A DNA stretch of 64,000 bases from contig NZ_JAIGNO010000004.1 of NCBI RefSeq assembly GCF_019711515.1, positions 1-64,000 of the forward strand, written 5' to 3'. The notes beneath the pieces are model-generated. The model was given only the letters and a program-made list of their open reading frames with translations, had not been told where the DNA came from and made no database searches. Origin of the DNA: Qipengyuania qiaonensis (GTDB taxonomy: Bacteria; Pseudomonadota; Alphaproteobacteria; Sphingomonadales; Sphingomonadaceae). Position 1 is the first letter of the stretch. Every line of letters begins with the position of its first letter. Positions 22,965-33,210 of this stretch are shown here, piece by piece. A program made the translations under genes and the position numbers.

Positions 22965-24032
22965 GTGCAGGGCGAGACCCCATCTGGCGACGGCGCAACA
23001 CCTGGGGCGGTTCCCGTCGAGCAGGCGTGGAGTCTGGCCGAGCCGGCGCAGGAAGAAAGCGCGGTCGCCGCTGCCGAAGGCGCCAAGGAAGCGCTCAGTT
23101 CGCAGAGCGCGACCGTCGGTTCGGTGGTCGACACGCTCGACGCTGTGGCGTTGTCATTCGGCGATTTCAGGGTTTCGCTATTCGACGTACTCGTAGTGGG
23201 ATCGGTCATTATCGGGGTCCTGCTGCTTGCGTGGTTTGTCAGCAGGATGGCGCGACGCCTGGTTCGGCGGATGACGCGCCTCGACGATACGCAGCAATTG
23301 CTGGTCGAGAAGATCGCGACGATCATCGTTTGGGCGACCGCCTTTTTCCTCGGCATCGATCTTCTCGGGATAGACCTGACTGCACTTGCGGTCTTTTCGG
23401 GTGCGTTCGGGCTTGCGATAGGTTTCGGCCTTCAGAAGACCTTCGGCAATCTGATTGCCGGAATTATCCTGCTGATGGATCGTTCGATCAAGCCGGGCGA
23501 CGTCATCGCAGTTACCGATATGGCGGGCAATGAAAGCTTCGGCCAGATCCGCAAGATCGGCATCCGCGCGGTGTCGGTGACGACGCGTGACCAGCGCGAG
23601 TATCTGATTCCGAACGAAAATCTGATGATAAATCAGGTCGAAAACTGGTCCTATTCGTCCAAGAACGTGCGTATGCAGGTGCCCGTGGGGGTCAGTTACG
23701 AAGCGGACATGAAGCTGGCCGAAAGCCTGATGCTCGAAGCGGCAAAGGACTGCGATCGGGTGCTCGCTGCCCCGCCCCCTACCGTGTGGATGACCGAATA
23801 TGGCGACAGTTCGGTCAATTTTGTGATCCATTGCTGGATCGACGATCCCGAAGAAGGAGTGGGCAATGTGCGCAGCGCCGTGCTGAAGAAGCTGTGGTGG
23901 CTGTTCAAGGAAAACGACATCGAAATTCCGTTCCCTCAGCGCGACCTGCATATACGGTCAAGCGATCAGTTCGACCGCCTGATAGAGATCATGGGGCAGG
24001 CAAAAGACGGCCCGGTTGCCGCGAAAGATTAG
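22965..24032 (+). CDS. MscS-family mechanosensitive channel
   Basis: 355 residues from a GTG two bases after the metC stop. After an acidic N-terminal part come membrane helices (VSLFDVLVVGSVIIGVLLLA, ATIIVWATAFFLGIDLLGI), the pore helix pattern AVFSGAFGLAIGFGLQKTFG, then NLIAGIILLMDRSIKPGDVI and the beta domain FGQIRKIGIRAVSVTTRDQ, REYLIPNENLM. The cytoplasmic part ends IEIPFPQRDLHIRS, as in MscS. It probably relieves turgor under osmotic downshock. There is no functional tie to its neighbours beyond spacing. Confidence 0.93.
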   Translation: MQGETPSGDGATPGAVPVEQAWSLAEPAQEESAVAAAEGAKEALSSQSATVGSVVDTLDAVALSFGDFRVSLFDVLVVGSVIIGVLLLAWFVSRMARRLVRRMTRLDDTQQLLVEKIATIIVWATAFFLGIDLLGIDLTALAVFSGAFGLAIGFGLQKTFGNLIAGIILLMDRSIKPGDVIAVTDMAGNESFGQIRKIGIRAVSVTTRDQREYLIPNENLMINQVENWSYSSKNVRMQVPVGVSYEADMKLAESLMLEAAKDCDRVLAAPPPTVWMTEYGDSSVNFVIHCWIDDPEEGVGNVRSAVLKKLWWLFKENDIEIPFPQRDLHIRSSDQFDRLIEIMGQAKDGPVAAKD

Positions 24033-24128
24033 TTTGCCATCCGCACAGCGGCGGTTTCAAATCTCCCCTTCCTTGCCGAACACGCATTCTGATTGGCGCG
24101 CGCATGCGTTGGTCCGCATCTTGCGATC

Positions 24129-24887
24129 ATGGCTGAAACCGGAACCATTTATCTTGTCGGCGCAGGACCGGGCGATCCGGATCTGCTTACGGTTCGTGCA
24201 GCAAGATTGATCGAACGCGCCCGAGTCATCGTGCATGACGGCCTCGTCGATCCGGCGATCCTGGCGATTGCCCGCAAGGATGCCGAACTTGTTTCGGTCG
24301 CCAAGCGTCGTTCGCGCCACACGCTTCCGCAGGAAGAGATCAGCGAACTTCTCGTGCGGATTGCCCGGTCGGGCGAAGACGTGGTGCGGCTGAAGGGCGG
24401 CGACCCGTTTATCTTCGGTCGTGGTGGCGAGGAGGTGGAGGTCGCCCGCGCTGCCGGGGTGCCGGTCGAAGTCGTCCCCGGCATCAGCGCCGCGAATGGC
24501 GCCGCCGCTGCCGCGCAGATTGCGCTCACGCATCGCGACGCATCGAGCGTCGTCACCTTCGTGGCCGGACAGTGCAAAGGCCTCAAGGACCAGGACTGGG
24601 CCGGTCTAGCGGGGAAGGGGCGCACATTGGTGATTTACATGGGCGTGAAAACCGCGCCGCAGATCGCGGAGAAGCTGATGGAAGACGGGCTCGCTCCTGA
24701 CGTGCCGGTGGCGGTGATCGAGAATGGAACGCGTCCCGAGATGCGTGTGCTGCGCGGAATGCTAGCGGGGCTTCCCGATCTTGTCGAAGGCGAAAAGGTC
24801 GTCAGCCCGGCACTGATCGTCATTGGCGAGGTCACTGCACGCGACGATGCGACGCTCGCCGCGACCGCGCGGGAGGCTGCACGATGA
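24129..24887 (+). CDS. cobA: Uroporphyrinogen-III C-methyltransferase (SUMT)
   Basis: 252 residues; ATG at 24129. It has the SUMT signatures IYLVGAGPGDPDLLTVRAAR near the N-terminus and VVRLKGGDPFIFGRGGEE in the middle, then EVVPGISAANGAAAAAQIAL, TLVIYMGVKTAPQIAEKL and a final SPALIVIGEV. It methylates uroporphyrinogen III to precorrin-2, the route to siroheme. It is the single-domain form with no CysG dehydrogenase domain. As the first gene of the sulfite-reduction operon it supplies the siroheme that the reductase two genes downstream needs. It overlaps the next gene by 4 bases. Confidence 0.94.
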   Translation: MAETGTIYLVGAGPGDPDLLTVRAARLIERARVIVHDGLVDPAILAIARKDAELVSVAKRRSRHTLPQEEISELLVRIARSGEDVVRLKGGDPFIFGRGGEEVEVARAAGVPVEVVPGISAANGAAAAAQIALTHRDASSVVTFVAGQCKGLKDQDWAGLAGKGRTLVIYMGVKTAPQIAEKLMEDGLAPDVPVAVIENGTRPEMRVLRGMLAGLPDLVEGEKVVSPALIVIGEVTARDDATLAATAREAAR

Positions 24888-25180
24888 GGCTTCTCACGGG
24901 AAACGACCTGAAGACCGGCGCGGTGACCTGGTGGACAGGGGCCGAATGGTCGATCCATATCGAGGACGCGGCTGATGTGACCGGCGGCGAAGAAGAAATT
25001 GCCCGGCGCGAGGAATCTGCCCGCCGCGTTAACGTGCCCTATGCCGTCGATGCCGATATCCACGATGGCTCGCCCCGGCCTTCGCATATCAAGGAGCGCG
25101 TTCGCGCGCTCGGCCCGACCGTTCGCCCCGACCTGACCCTCAAGCCTGCCGATCCAGAAATCGGCAACTGGGTGATCTGA
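24884..25180 (+). CDS. DUF2849-family protein of the sulfite reductase operon
   Basis: 98 residues, starting MRLLTGNDLKTGAVTWWTG with WSIHIEDAADV and a C-terminal IKERVRALGPTVRPDLTLKP. This is the DUF2849 pattern, a small protein that in alphaproteobacteria sits between the SUMT and sulfite reductase genes. It overlaps SUMT by 4 bases and the reductase by 1, so it is tightly coupled. Its function is not known; assembly or cofactor delivery is a guess from context. Confidence 0.82.
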   Translation: MRLLTGNDLKTGAVTWWTGAEWSIHIEDAADVTGGEEEIARREESARRVNVPYAVDADIHDGSPRPSHIKERVRALGPTVRPDLTLKPADPEIGNWVI

Positions 25181-26814
25181 TGTACAAATACGACCAATAC
25201 GATCAGGCGATGGTCGATGCCCGCGTGGAAGAATTCCGCGACCAGGCACGCCGCCGTCTCGAAGGCAGGCTGACCGAAGACCAGTTCAAGCCGCTTCGGC
25301 TGATGAACGGCCTCTACCTGCAGCTCCATGCCTATATGCTGCGGGTGGCCATCCCCTATGGCACGCTCGATAGCCGGCAGATGCATGCTCTGGCCGATAT
25401 CGCGGACAAGTACGATCGCGGTTACGGCCATTTTACGACCCGCCAGAACATCCAGTACAACTGGATCAAGCTGGAAGACGCGGCTGACATCCTTGCCGAT
25501 CTGGCCAAAGTCGAAATGCATGCCATCCAGACTAGCGGCAATTGCATCCGCAATATCTCGTCGGATCATTTCGCGGGCGCCGCAGCGGACGAAGTGGTCG
25601 ATCCGCGCCCCTATGCCGAACTCCTTCGCCAGTGGTCGAGCTTCCACCCCGAATTCAGCTATCTGCCGCGCAAGTTCAAGATCGCGGTGATCGCCAGCGA
25701 GAAGGATCGTGCAGCCATGCGCTTGCACGATATCGGCATCAACATCGTGACGAACGATGTGGGCGAACCGGGCGCGGCTTTCTATGTCGGCGGCGGCATG
25801 GGGCGTACCCCGATGATTGCGCCCTGCATCAACTCTTTCGTCCCGCTCGACCAGCTGGTGACCTATGCCGAAGCGTGCCTCAGGGTCTACAACCGCCATG
25901 GTCGCCGCGACAACAAGTACAAGGCACGCATTAAGATCCTCGTCCATGAACTGGGTGCGGAGGAATATACCCGCCAGGTCGAGGCTGAATTTGCGCATCT
26001 CCTCGATCAGGGCGTCGAACCGCCATTGGCCGAACTCGAGCGGATCAAGGGCTATTTCGAGGACCCGCTCTTCGAAACAGCAGCCGATTCCCAGATCGAC
26101 CGTATCGACCCAGATTTCGCCCTGTGGATTGACCGCAACACCGTGGCACACAAGGCCGACGGCTATGTGTCGGCCGTGATAAGCCTCAAGCCGGTCGGCG
26201 GTATCCCCGGCGATGCGACGGCCGAGCAAATGCGCCTGATGGCCGATCTGGCCAAGGATTACAGCTTCGACGAACTGCGCGTCATGCATACGCAGAACAT
26301 CGTGCTGCCGCATGTCCGCAAGGCCGATCTTCACGCGCTTTGGACCGCGCTGGACGCCGCGGGGCTGGGCAGTCCGAACCTCGATACGGTCGAGGACATC
26401 ATTGCCTGCCCGGGGCTCGATTACTGCAGTCTCGCCAATGCCCGGTCGATCCCCGTCGCGCAGAAGATTTCAGAGCGTTTCGCGCAAACCGGCAAGACTG
26501 CCACCCTGGGTGAACTCAAGCTCAAAATCTCGGGCTGCATCAATGCCTGCGGGCACCACCATGCCGGACATATCGGCATCCTCGGCGTGGACCGTAAAGG
26601 CGTAGAGAATTACCAGCTCCTGCTCGGCGGAAGCGAGGCCGAGGACGTCAGCCTGGCCAAGATCACCGGACCCGGCTTCGACGAGAACGGCATCGTCGAT
26701 GCTGTCGAAACCGTCACCACTGTTTACGAACGCGAACGTGCCGACGGCGAACGTTTTCTCGACACATACCGCCGCATCGGCATGAATCCCTTCAAGGAGG
26801 CGCTTTATGGCTGA
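25180..26814 (+). CDS. cysI: Assimilatory sulfite reductase hemoprotein (nitrite/sulfite reductase family)
   Basis: 544 residues with two ferredoxin-like half-domains and two siroheme/4Fe-4S halves. The cluster ligands are complete: ACPGLDYCSLANARS (C-x5-C) and KISGCINACGHHHAGHIG (C-x3-C). GHFTTRQNIQYNWIKLEDA is the first siroheme-binding motif. It reduces sulfite to sulfide with six electrons. The flanking SUMT, DUF2849, DUF934 and APS reductase genes support sulfite over nitrite as substrate. No CysJ flavoprotein lies nearby, so ferredoxin or an unlinked reductase is the likely donor. It overlaps the next gene by 8 bases. Confidence 0.93.
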   Translation: MYKYDQYDQAMVDARVEEFRDQARRRLEGRLTEDQFKPLRLMNGLYLQLHAYMLRVAIPYGTLDSRQMHALADIADKYDRGYGHFTTRQNIQYNWIKLEDAADILADLAKVEMHAIQTSGNCIRNISSDHFAGAAADEVVDPRPYAELLRQWSSFHPEFSYLPRKFKIAVIASEKDRAAMRLHDIGINIVTNDVGEPGAAFYVGGGMGRTPMIAPCINSFVPLDQLVTYAEACLRVYNRHGRRDNKYKARIKILVHELGAEEYTRQVEAEFAHLLDQGVEPPLAELERIKGYFEDPLFETAADSQIDRIDPDFALWIDRNTVAHKADGYVSAVISLKPVGGIPGDATAEQMRLMADLAKDYSFDELRVMHTQNIVLPHVRKADLHALWTALDAAGLGSPNLDTVEDIIACPGLDYCSLANARSIPVAQKISERFAQTGKTATLGELKLKISGCINACGHHHAGHIGILGVDRKGVENYQLLLGGSEAEDVSLAKITGPGFDENGIVDAVETVTTVYERERADGERFLDTYRRIGMNPFKEALYG

Positions 26815-27232
26815 TACGCTGCGCTATCGCGACGACGAGCCCGTCGATCACCCGGCGGTCACCGTCGATTCCTTTCTCGATCAGTCGAATGCGTCTGCAG
26901 TCCGTATCGAACCCGGCGATGATGCACGCGAACTGTTGCCGCATCTCGACCGCCTCGCGCTGGTCGAAGTCAATTTTCCCGCATTCGGCGATGGCCGGGG
27001 CTATTCCTCGGCGCGTATTCTGCGAGAGGCGGGATATGAGGGGGAGTTGCGGGCGGTGGGCGACGTGCTGGTCGATCAGCTGGCCTATATGCGTCGCTGC
27101 GGTTTCGATGCATTCGAACCCGACCAGCGGTTCGATATGGAGGATGTAAAGTCCGCCTTCGAGCGTTGGCCGGAAGTCTATCAGAAGGCTGCGGACACCC
27201 GCACGTCGATTTGGGCGAAACGTCACCCATGA
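26807..27232 (+). CDS. DUF934-family protein
   Basis: 141 residues. Core motifs are LALVEVNFPAFGDGRGYSSA, RILREAGYEGELRAVGDVLV and YMRRCGFDAFEPD. The family is known from sulfite reductase loci and is often described as an oxidoreductase, possibly an electron carrier or partner of CysI, but without a firm biochemical role. Overlaps of 8 bases with the reductase and 4 with cysH show translational coupling. Confidence 0.88.
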   Translation: MADTLRYRDDEPVDHPAVTVDSFLDQSNASAVRIEPGDDARELLPHLDRLALVEVNFPAFGDGRGYSSARILREAGYEGELRAVGDVLVDQLAYMRRCGFDAFEPDQRFDMEDVKSAFERWPEVYQKAADTRTSIWAKRHP

Positions 27233-27984
27233 ACGAATTACGCGCCATCGATCGGATCGATACGGGTCCACGCTTCACCGAACAGGATGCCATCCGACTC
27301 AACCGCATGTTCCGCGGAACCGAGACGGAGGAATGGCTCCGTGCCGTAATCGAAGGGAGCCTTGCAGGAGATACTGCCGTGGTTTCCAGTTTCGGTGCGG
27401 AAAGCGCCGTGCTGCTGCATCTGATCGCGCAAGTCGATCCCGCAGTGCCGGTGATGTTCCTGGAGACGGGCAAGCATTTTCCGGAAACACTTGCCTATCG
27501 CGACGAATTGACCGAGCGCCTGGGCCTCAACCGCGTCGATCTCTATCCCGAGATTGCCGATCTGGAAGCGCGCGATGCAAGCGGGCTCAGGTGGTCCTAC
27601 GATCCCGACGGTTGCTGCGAGCTGCGCAAGGTCAAGCCGCTCGCCAAAGCCTTGGCCGATTTCGATGCGAGTTTCACGGGGCGCAAGGCATTTCAGTCTG
27701 CAACCCGTGCCAATTTGCCGCGTTTCGAAATCGACAATTCGGACCAGCAGGGGCGGCTGAAGATCAATCCGCTGATCGACTGGTCGGCAGAGGACATAGC
27801 TGCCTATTTCGAAAAGCACGACCTGCCGCGCCACCCGCTGGTCGAACGCGGCTTTCCCAGCATAGGCTGCATGCCATGCACGCGACCCGTGGCCGATGGC
27901 GAAGACGCCCGTTCGGGCCGGTGGGCGGGCTGGGACAAGGTCGAATGCGGCATTCACCAGCTTGGCGAGGAGCCGTTCCTCTAA
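27229..27984 (+). CDS. cysH: Phosphoadenylyl/adenylyl-sulfate reductase, iron-sulfur type
   Basis: 251 residues from the ATG at 27229. The nucleotide loop is VVSSFGAESAVLL. The cysteines C129-C130 (DPDGCCELRKVKPL) and C214/C217 (IGCMPCTRP) form the CC...CxxC set that binds a 4Fe-4S cluster. C240 in VECGIH is the catalytic cysteine. In the family this set marks APS reductases, whereas PAPS-specific enzymes lack the four cluster cysteines. The likely reaction is therefore APS to sulfite with thioredoxin. It ends the sulfur operon and is followed by a strong hairpin. Confidence 0.93.
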   Translation: MNELRAIDRIDTGPRFTEQDAIRLNRMFRGTETEEWLRAVIEGSLAGDTAVVSSFGAESAVLLHLIAQVDPAVPVMFLETGKHFPETLAYRDELTERLGLNRVDLYPEIADLEARDASGLRWSYDPDGCCELRKVKPLAKALADFDASFTGRKAFQSATRANLPRFEIDNSDQQGRLKINPLIDWSAEDIAAYFEKHDLPRHPLVERGFPSIGCMPCTRPVADGEDARSGRWAGWDKVECGIHQLGEEPFL

Positions 27985-27989
27985 GCGCC

Positions 27990-28024
27990 AACATGGCGCC
28001 GAAGGCAAGCTCCGGTGCCATGTT
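27990..28024. terminator. Hairpin between cysH and the convergent lipoprotein gene
   Basis: Arms 27990-28001 (AACATGGCGCCG) and 28013-28024 (CGGTGCCATGTT) pair over 12 bp with one G-T wobble and an 11-base loop. It lies between convergent stops, so it may terminate both ways. There is no long T-run. Confidence 0.6.
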
Positions 28025-28038
28025 CTGCAGACTGTCGG

Positions 28039-28464
28039 TCAGCCTTCGACACGTTCGACCGTAGCGGTCTGGCCCTCCGCATTGGTCGAGGTCCACACAC
28101 CATCTTCGCCGATACCTTCGGTATTGCATTTCTGCTCGCCGGCATCGCCTTGCTCGCGATACTGCTCGTCGACGATCGTGCAATATTGCTCCGGCGATTT
28201 CTGTTCCCACTGACCGGTTTCGATCACATTGCCCTCGGCATCGGTCTGCACATAGGTTCCGTCCGGCTTCACCTCTTCGGTAAAGACTTCCCCTTCGCCG
28301 GTCGTAATTCTGTACATGCCCGGTGCGGGCTCGCCGTCTGCCGCCATCACCATAGCCGGTTCAGCCGCAGTGGTCTCGGTCGCCTCGGCCATGGGTTCCT
28401 TTTCCGCAGCCTGCGAACAGCCGGCAAGCACGGTAGCAGTGGCGAGCAAAATCAACTTTTTCAT
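28039..28464 (-). CDS. Small acidic lipoprotein of unknown function
   Basis: 141 residues from the ATG at 28464 (MKKLILLATATVLAGC). The lipobox LAGC with C19 is clear, so it is lipid-anchored. After an Ala/Glu-rich linker comes a compact domain (GMYRITTGEGEVFTEEV, GTYVQTDAEGNVIETGQWEQ, YCTIVDEQ, KCNTEGIGEDGVWTS) with two cysteines that may form a disulfide. Sphingomonads have several lipoproteins of this look. No function is known to me. It is monocistronic between a terminator hairpin and tRNA-Thr. Confidence 0.72.
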   Translation of the reverse strand: MKKLILLATATVLAGCSQAAEKEPMAEATETTAAEPAMVMAADGEPAPGMYRITTGEGEVFTEEVKPDGTYVQTDAEGNVIETGQWEQKSPEQYCTIVDEQYREQGDAGEQKCNTEGIGEDGVWTSTNAEGQTATVERVEG

Positions 28465-28564
28465 GACATCCTCCAATCGCGACCCAATAGATAAGGCGGA
28501 TGTTTCCGCTCACGACTCGCGACCCGGCGACAGGGCTATAGGCCCAAAGCGATCGACATGGGAA

Positions 28565-28640
<76 letters not shown>

Positions 28641-28686
28641 GACCGGAACGCGCCTTTCGGGGAAAAGGCCGCGAATGTCCAGAGGT

Positions 28687-29598
28687 TCAAAGCCATCCTG
28701 CGTCGCGATACCAATTTGCGGTCGAGGCAAGGCCTGCAGCACCTTCGATGCGCGGCGACCACACGGCGTCCGGTACCTTCATTGCGGATCGCGCGACCCA
28801 GTTGGGATGGGTCATGTAACCTACCCGATCCGCAGTGAGCCTCGCTTTATCACCGCGCACTATCCGATCTATCCGCGCCGCGCTCTGGAGTATTGTGGTT
28901 GGGAGGTGAGGCGCAAAAACCGGGCGGCCGACTGCCTTGCCGATTTCCTTCGCCAGTTCCTTATGCGACCAGCCACCCTCACGCCCATCGTCTGGTTCGA
29001 AGGTGCGTTTGCGAACCAGCGCGGGGGAGGCATCGACGAGATCGAGCAGCAGACGGGCAAGGTCGTCTACATGGATGATCGAGCTTGCTCCGCCCGGCGG
29101 CAGCGGCACGAGCCCGTATTTGGCGCTGCGGAACATTTCGAAGTAATCGACATCGCGGGGGCCATAGACGCCGGGGGGGCGAACGATAGTCCAGTCAAGG
29201 CTACTAGCCTCGACCAGCTTTTCAGCCTTCGCCTTGGATGCGCCATACGCCGACAGGTCCGGTTCGCGCGCGGAGAGCGAGGAGACGAAGATGAGGCGTT
29301 TCACCTTCTTCTCTTTCGCGGCCGCGAGGAGGCGCTGCGTCCCGCCGACATTCGCATCCTCGAACTCGGTCGGGTCGGGCGTGTTGGTGAGGCCCGCCAC
29401 ATGCAGGATGGCATCGACATCGTGACATAGCGACGCGAGAGCGGCCGAGTTCGACAGATCACCCTCGATCCAGTCGATATGGCGACGGTTGGGCTGCGCG
29501 CGCCGCGTGAGTGCGCGGATATGATCCTCGCGCCGCATGGCTTCGTCCAGCACCGCTTGCCCGACAAAGCCAGTCGCGCCCGTCAGCGCGATCCTCAT
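28687..29598 (-). CDS. NAD-dependent epimerase/dehydratase-type extended SDR protein
   Basis: 303 residues from the ATG at 29598. The N-terminal Rossmann motif is IALTGATGFVGQAVLDEAMR. IEGDLSN, VDAILHVAGLTN, LIFVSSLSAREPDLSAYGAS-K (the SDR YxxxK) and IVRPPGVYGPRD follow. It resembles the atypical SDRs near complex I subunit NDUFA9 and various sugar epimerases; the substrate is not clear. Its start overlaps the proB stop by 4 bases, so it is the last gene of an obg-proB-SDR unit. tRNA-Thr lies 46 bases downstream. Confidence 0.85.
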   Translation of the reverse strand: MRIALTGATGFVGQAVLDEAMRREDHIRALTRRAQPNRRHIDWIEGDLSNSAALASLCHDVDAILHVAGLTNTPDPTEFEDANVGGTQRLLAAAKEKKVKRLIFVSSLSAREPDLSAYGASKAKAEKLVEASSLDWTIVRPPGVYGPRDVDYFEMFRSAKYGLVPLPPGGASSIIHVDDLARLLLDLVDASPALVRKRTFEPDDGREGGWSHKELAKEIGKAVGRPVFAPHLPTTILQSAARIDRIVRGDKARLTADRVGYMTHPNWVARSAMKVPDAVWSPRIEGAAGLASTANWYRDAGWL

Positions 29599-30713
29599 AC
29601 GTGAACCATGTGATCGCGGTGAACCACTGCGGCGCGGGGCGTGTAGCCCAGCCGGTCGGCCTGTTGCGCTTCTCTGAGACCGATGATCGCGGTGCATTCT
29701 ACGGAGGTGTATTCGACCAGTCCCTGGCCAAGCCTCTCTCCCAGCGGTCCATGGATCGCGACGAGATCGCCGCGCCCGAACTCCCCTTCCACTGCCGTGA
29801 CGCCTGCTGCCAGCAGGCTTGCACCGTTCGCCAATGCGGCCATGCAGCCCGCATCGACCGAAAGAACACCCGATGGTGCCAATCGCCCACCCAGCCAGGC
29901 CTTGCGGCGGCTCGCATCGGCTTGGGGCAGGAAGAGCGTGCCGGTTTCATCGTCAAGCGCGCGCGTTATGGGAGACAGGTGCGTGCCGTTGATTATGGCG
30001 AGGGCGATGCCAGCCCGCTCGGCGATTTTCGCGGCCTGAAGCTTGGCCAGCATTCCTCCCGAGCCGAGGCCCGATGAGGACGCGCTGCTGGCCATCGCCA
30101 TGATTTCCGGCGTTATGCCATCCACCGTTCCGACCAGCGCCGCGCCTGTCTCGCGCGGATCGCGATCATACAAGCCGTCGACATCGGACAGCAGCATCAC
30201 CGCATCGGCCCCGGCCGCCTGCGCGACCCGAGCGGCGAGCCGGTCATTGTCGCCAAAGCGGATTTCCTCGGTGGCAACGCTGTCGTTCTCGTTGACCACC
30301 GGAACAGCCCCGGCCTCCAGCAATCGGGCAAGCGTTGCCGAGGCATTGAGATAGCGCCTGCGGTCTTCCAGATCGCCGAGAGTCACCAGCATTTGCGCTG
30401 CGGTAATGTTATGCGTGCCGAGAGCGTCTGACCAGAGTCGCGCCAGCTCGACCTGTCCGACCGAGGCCGCTGCCTGCGCGTCGGCGAGGCTGCCGCGTCC
30501 ACCTTTCGCAAAACCGAGCTTCGTCGCACCCAAGGCAATCGCGCCCGAGGAGACGACTATCACCTCGCCCGTTTGCCGCATCTCCGCAATATCGGCGGCG
30601 AGTGTCGCCAGCCACTTCGCCCGCGGCTCGCCTCGATCGACGAGCAGGGCCGAACCGACCTTGATCACCAGACGTTGCGCCTGACGGAGGTCTGAAAGTC
30701 TGTCGATCGCCAT
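29595..30713 (-). CDS. proB: Glutamate 5-kinase
   Basis: 372 residues from the ATG at 30713. The amino-acid-kinase domain is evident (RLVIKVGSALLVDRGE, VIVVSSGAIALGATKLGF, VPVVNENDSVATEEIRFGDN-D, VMLLSDVDGLYDRDPR, SGGMLAKLQAAKIAERAG). A C-terminal PUA domain (GVLSVDAGCMAAL, FGRGDLVAIHGPLGE) matches the usual 370-residue form. It makes glutamyl 5-phosphate, the first step of proline synthesis, and is probably inhibited by proline. It lies 64 bases downstream of obgE. proA is not in the window. Confidence 0.96.
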   Translation of the reverse strand: MAIDRLSDLRQAQRLVIKVGSALLVDRGEPRAKWLATLAADIAEMRQTGEVIVVSSGAIALGATKLGFAKGGRGSLADAQAAASVGQVELARLWSDALGTHNITAAQMLVTLGDLEDRRRYLNASATLARLLEAGAVPVVNENDSVATEEIRFGDNDRLAARVAQAAGADAVMLLSDVDGLYDRDPRETGAALVGTVDGITPEIMAMASSASSSGLGSGGMLAKLQAAKIAERAGIALAIINGTHLSPITRALDDETGTLFLPQADASRRKAWLGGRLAPSGVLSVDAGCMAALANGASLLAAGVTAVEGEFGRGDLVAIHGPLGERLGQGLVEYTSVECTAIIGLREAQQADRLGYTPRAAVVHRDHMVHV

Positions 30714-30777
30714 CGAATTGGTCGTCACCCCCGGCCTCCCGGACTGGGTCTGGGGAAGCAGAAGTGCGAAGGCGCCC

Positions 30778-31896
<1,119 letters not shown>

Positions 31897-33165
31897 TCAG
31901 TCGACGAAATCGTCGACGCGTTCGACGATGATGGCAGGCGCCATGCCGCCCGCCGCGCACATGGTGACGAGACCGTAGCGTTTGTCTTGCCGCTCTAGCT
32001 CGTCGACCATCGTGCCTATTAGGATCGAGCCGGTCGCCCCGATCGGATGACCCAGCGCGATGGACCCGCCGTTCACGTTGACCTTGTCCCAATCGAGATC
32101 GAGATCGCGCACGAACTTCGCCGCGACCACGGCAAACGCTTCGTTGATCTCGTAAAGATCGATGTCGTCCTTGCTCAGCCCAGCCTTCTCCAGCACCTTT
32201 TTCGCTGCGGGTACCGGGGCATTGAGCATCAGCGTGGGGTCGTCGCCCATATTGGCCGTGGCAACGATCCGTGCACGCGGCTTTAGCCCGTGCTTCTGCG
32301 CATAGCCTTTGCTCGCGACCAGTACGGCCGCCGCACCGTCCACTACGCCCGAGCTGTTGCCCGCATGATGGAAGTGCCTGATCTCGACGTCCGGGTATTT
32401 GGCATTGACCAGGCCGGCGAATGTCGTTCCGTTCTTGTCCAGCGGCACGTTGGCGATCTTGGTGAAGGCGGGTTCGAGTTCGGCGAGGCCTTCCATCGTG
32501 GTCTGCGGACGCGGATATTCTTCCTTGTCGAGCACCACATTGCCATCATCGCCCTTCACCGGCACGACCGACTTGTCGAAGCGGCCTTCGGCAATCGCCT
32601 GGGCGGCGCGCTGCTGGCTGCGAAAGCCGACTTCGTCGAGTTCTTCCCGGGTGAACCCCTCGATCGTAGCGATCGCATCGCCGCATACGCCCTGATGGCT
32701 TTGCGGATGGAGCCGTTGAAGGCGATCGTTGTAACTGCCCATCATCGGCGGTTTGAGACCGGCGGCCATCTTGTCCTTCGACATCTGGGCAGTGAGGCTC
32801 ATCATCTCCGTGCCGCCTGCGACAACGCAGTCTTCCATACCGCTCATCACTTGCGCGGCGGCGAGTGCCACGCTGGTAATGCCACCGCCGCAGAAACGAT
32901 CGAGCGTGGTCCCCGAAGAGGTGATGTCATAGCCTGCATCGAGCGCGGCCATGCGGCCCATGTCGCCCGCTTGCATTCCGTCCTGCGTACTGACCGACCA
33001 GATCACATCGTCGACCGTAGTCGTATCGAGCTTGTTCCGGTCCTTGATTGCCTTGAGACAAGTCGCGGCGAGGTGTTGCGGGTGCATGTGCGCGAGCGCG
33101 CCCTTGCCTTGTTTGCCGATCCCGCGCGGGGTGCGGACAGCATCGATGATATAGGCTTCGGCCAT
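31897..33165 (-). CDS. Acetyl-CoA acetyltransferase (thiolase)
   Basis: 422 residues from the ATG at 33165, with AGAGGAG upstream. Thiolase motifs are the acyl cysteine in TTLDRFCGGGITSVALAAAQ, the GHP histidine in VNGGSIALGHPIGATG, the second cysteine in VTMCAAGGMAPAIIVERV, and NEAFAVVAAKFV. The loop and length fit degradative acetyl-CoA C-acyltransferases. It is divergent from the crotonase and acyl-CoA dehydrogenase genes and shares a LiuR-like site with them, so it probably performs the last thiolytic step of the same acyl-CoA breakdown. Confidence 0.93.
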   Translation of the reverse strand: MAEAYIIDAVRTPRGIGKQGKGALAHMHPQHLAATCLKAIKDRNKLDTTTVDDVIWSVSTQDGMQAGDMGRMAALDAGYDITSSGTTLDRFCGGGITSVALAAAQVMSGMEDCVVAGGTEMMSLTAQMSKDKMAAGLKPPMMGSYNDRLQRLHPQSHQGVCGDAIATIEGFTREELDEVGFRSQQRAAQAIAEGRFDKSVVPVKGDDGNVVLDKEEYPRPQTTMEGLAELEPAFTKIANVPLDKNGTTFAGLVNAKYPDVEIRHFHHAGNSSGVVDGAAAVLVASKGYAQKHGLKPRARIVATANMGDDPTLMLNAPVPAAKKVLEKAGLSKDDIDLYEINEAFAVVAAKFVRDLDLDWDKVNVNGGSIALGHPIGATGSILIGTMVDELERQDKRYGLVTMCAAGGMAPAIIVERVDDFVD

Positions 33166-33210
33166 GGCATGAACTCCTCTCGACTTGTCGTTTTGTGCGG
33201 CGAATGCCAG

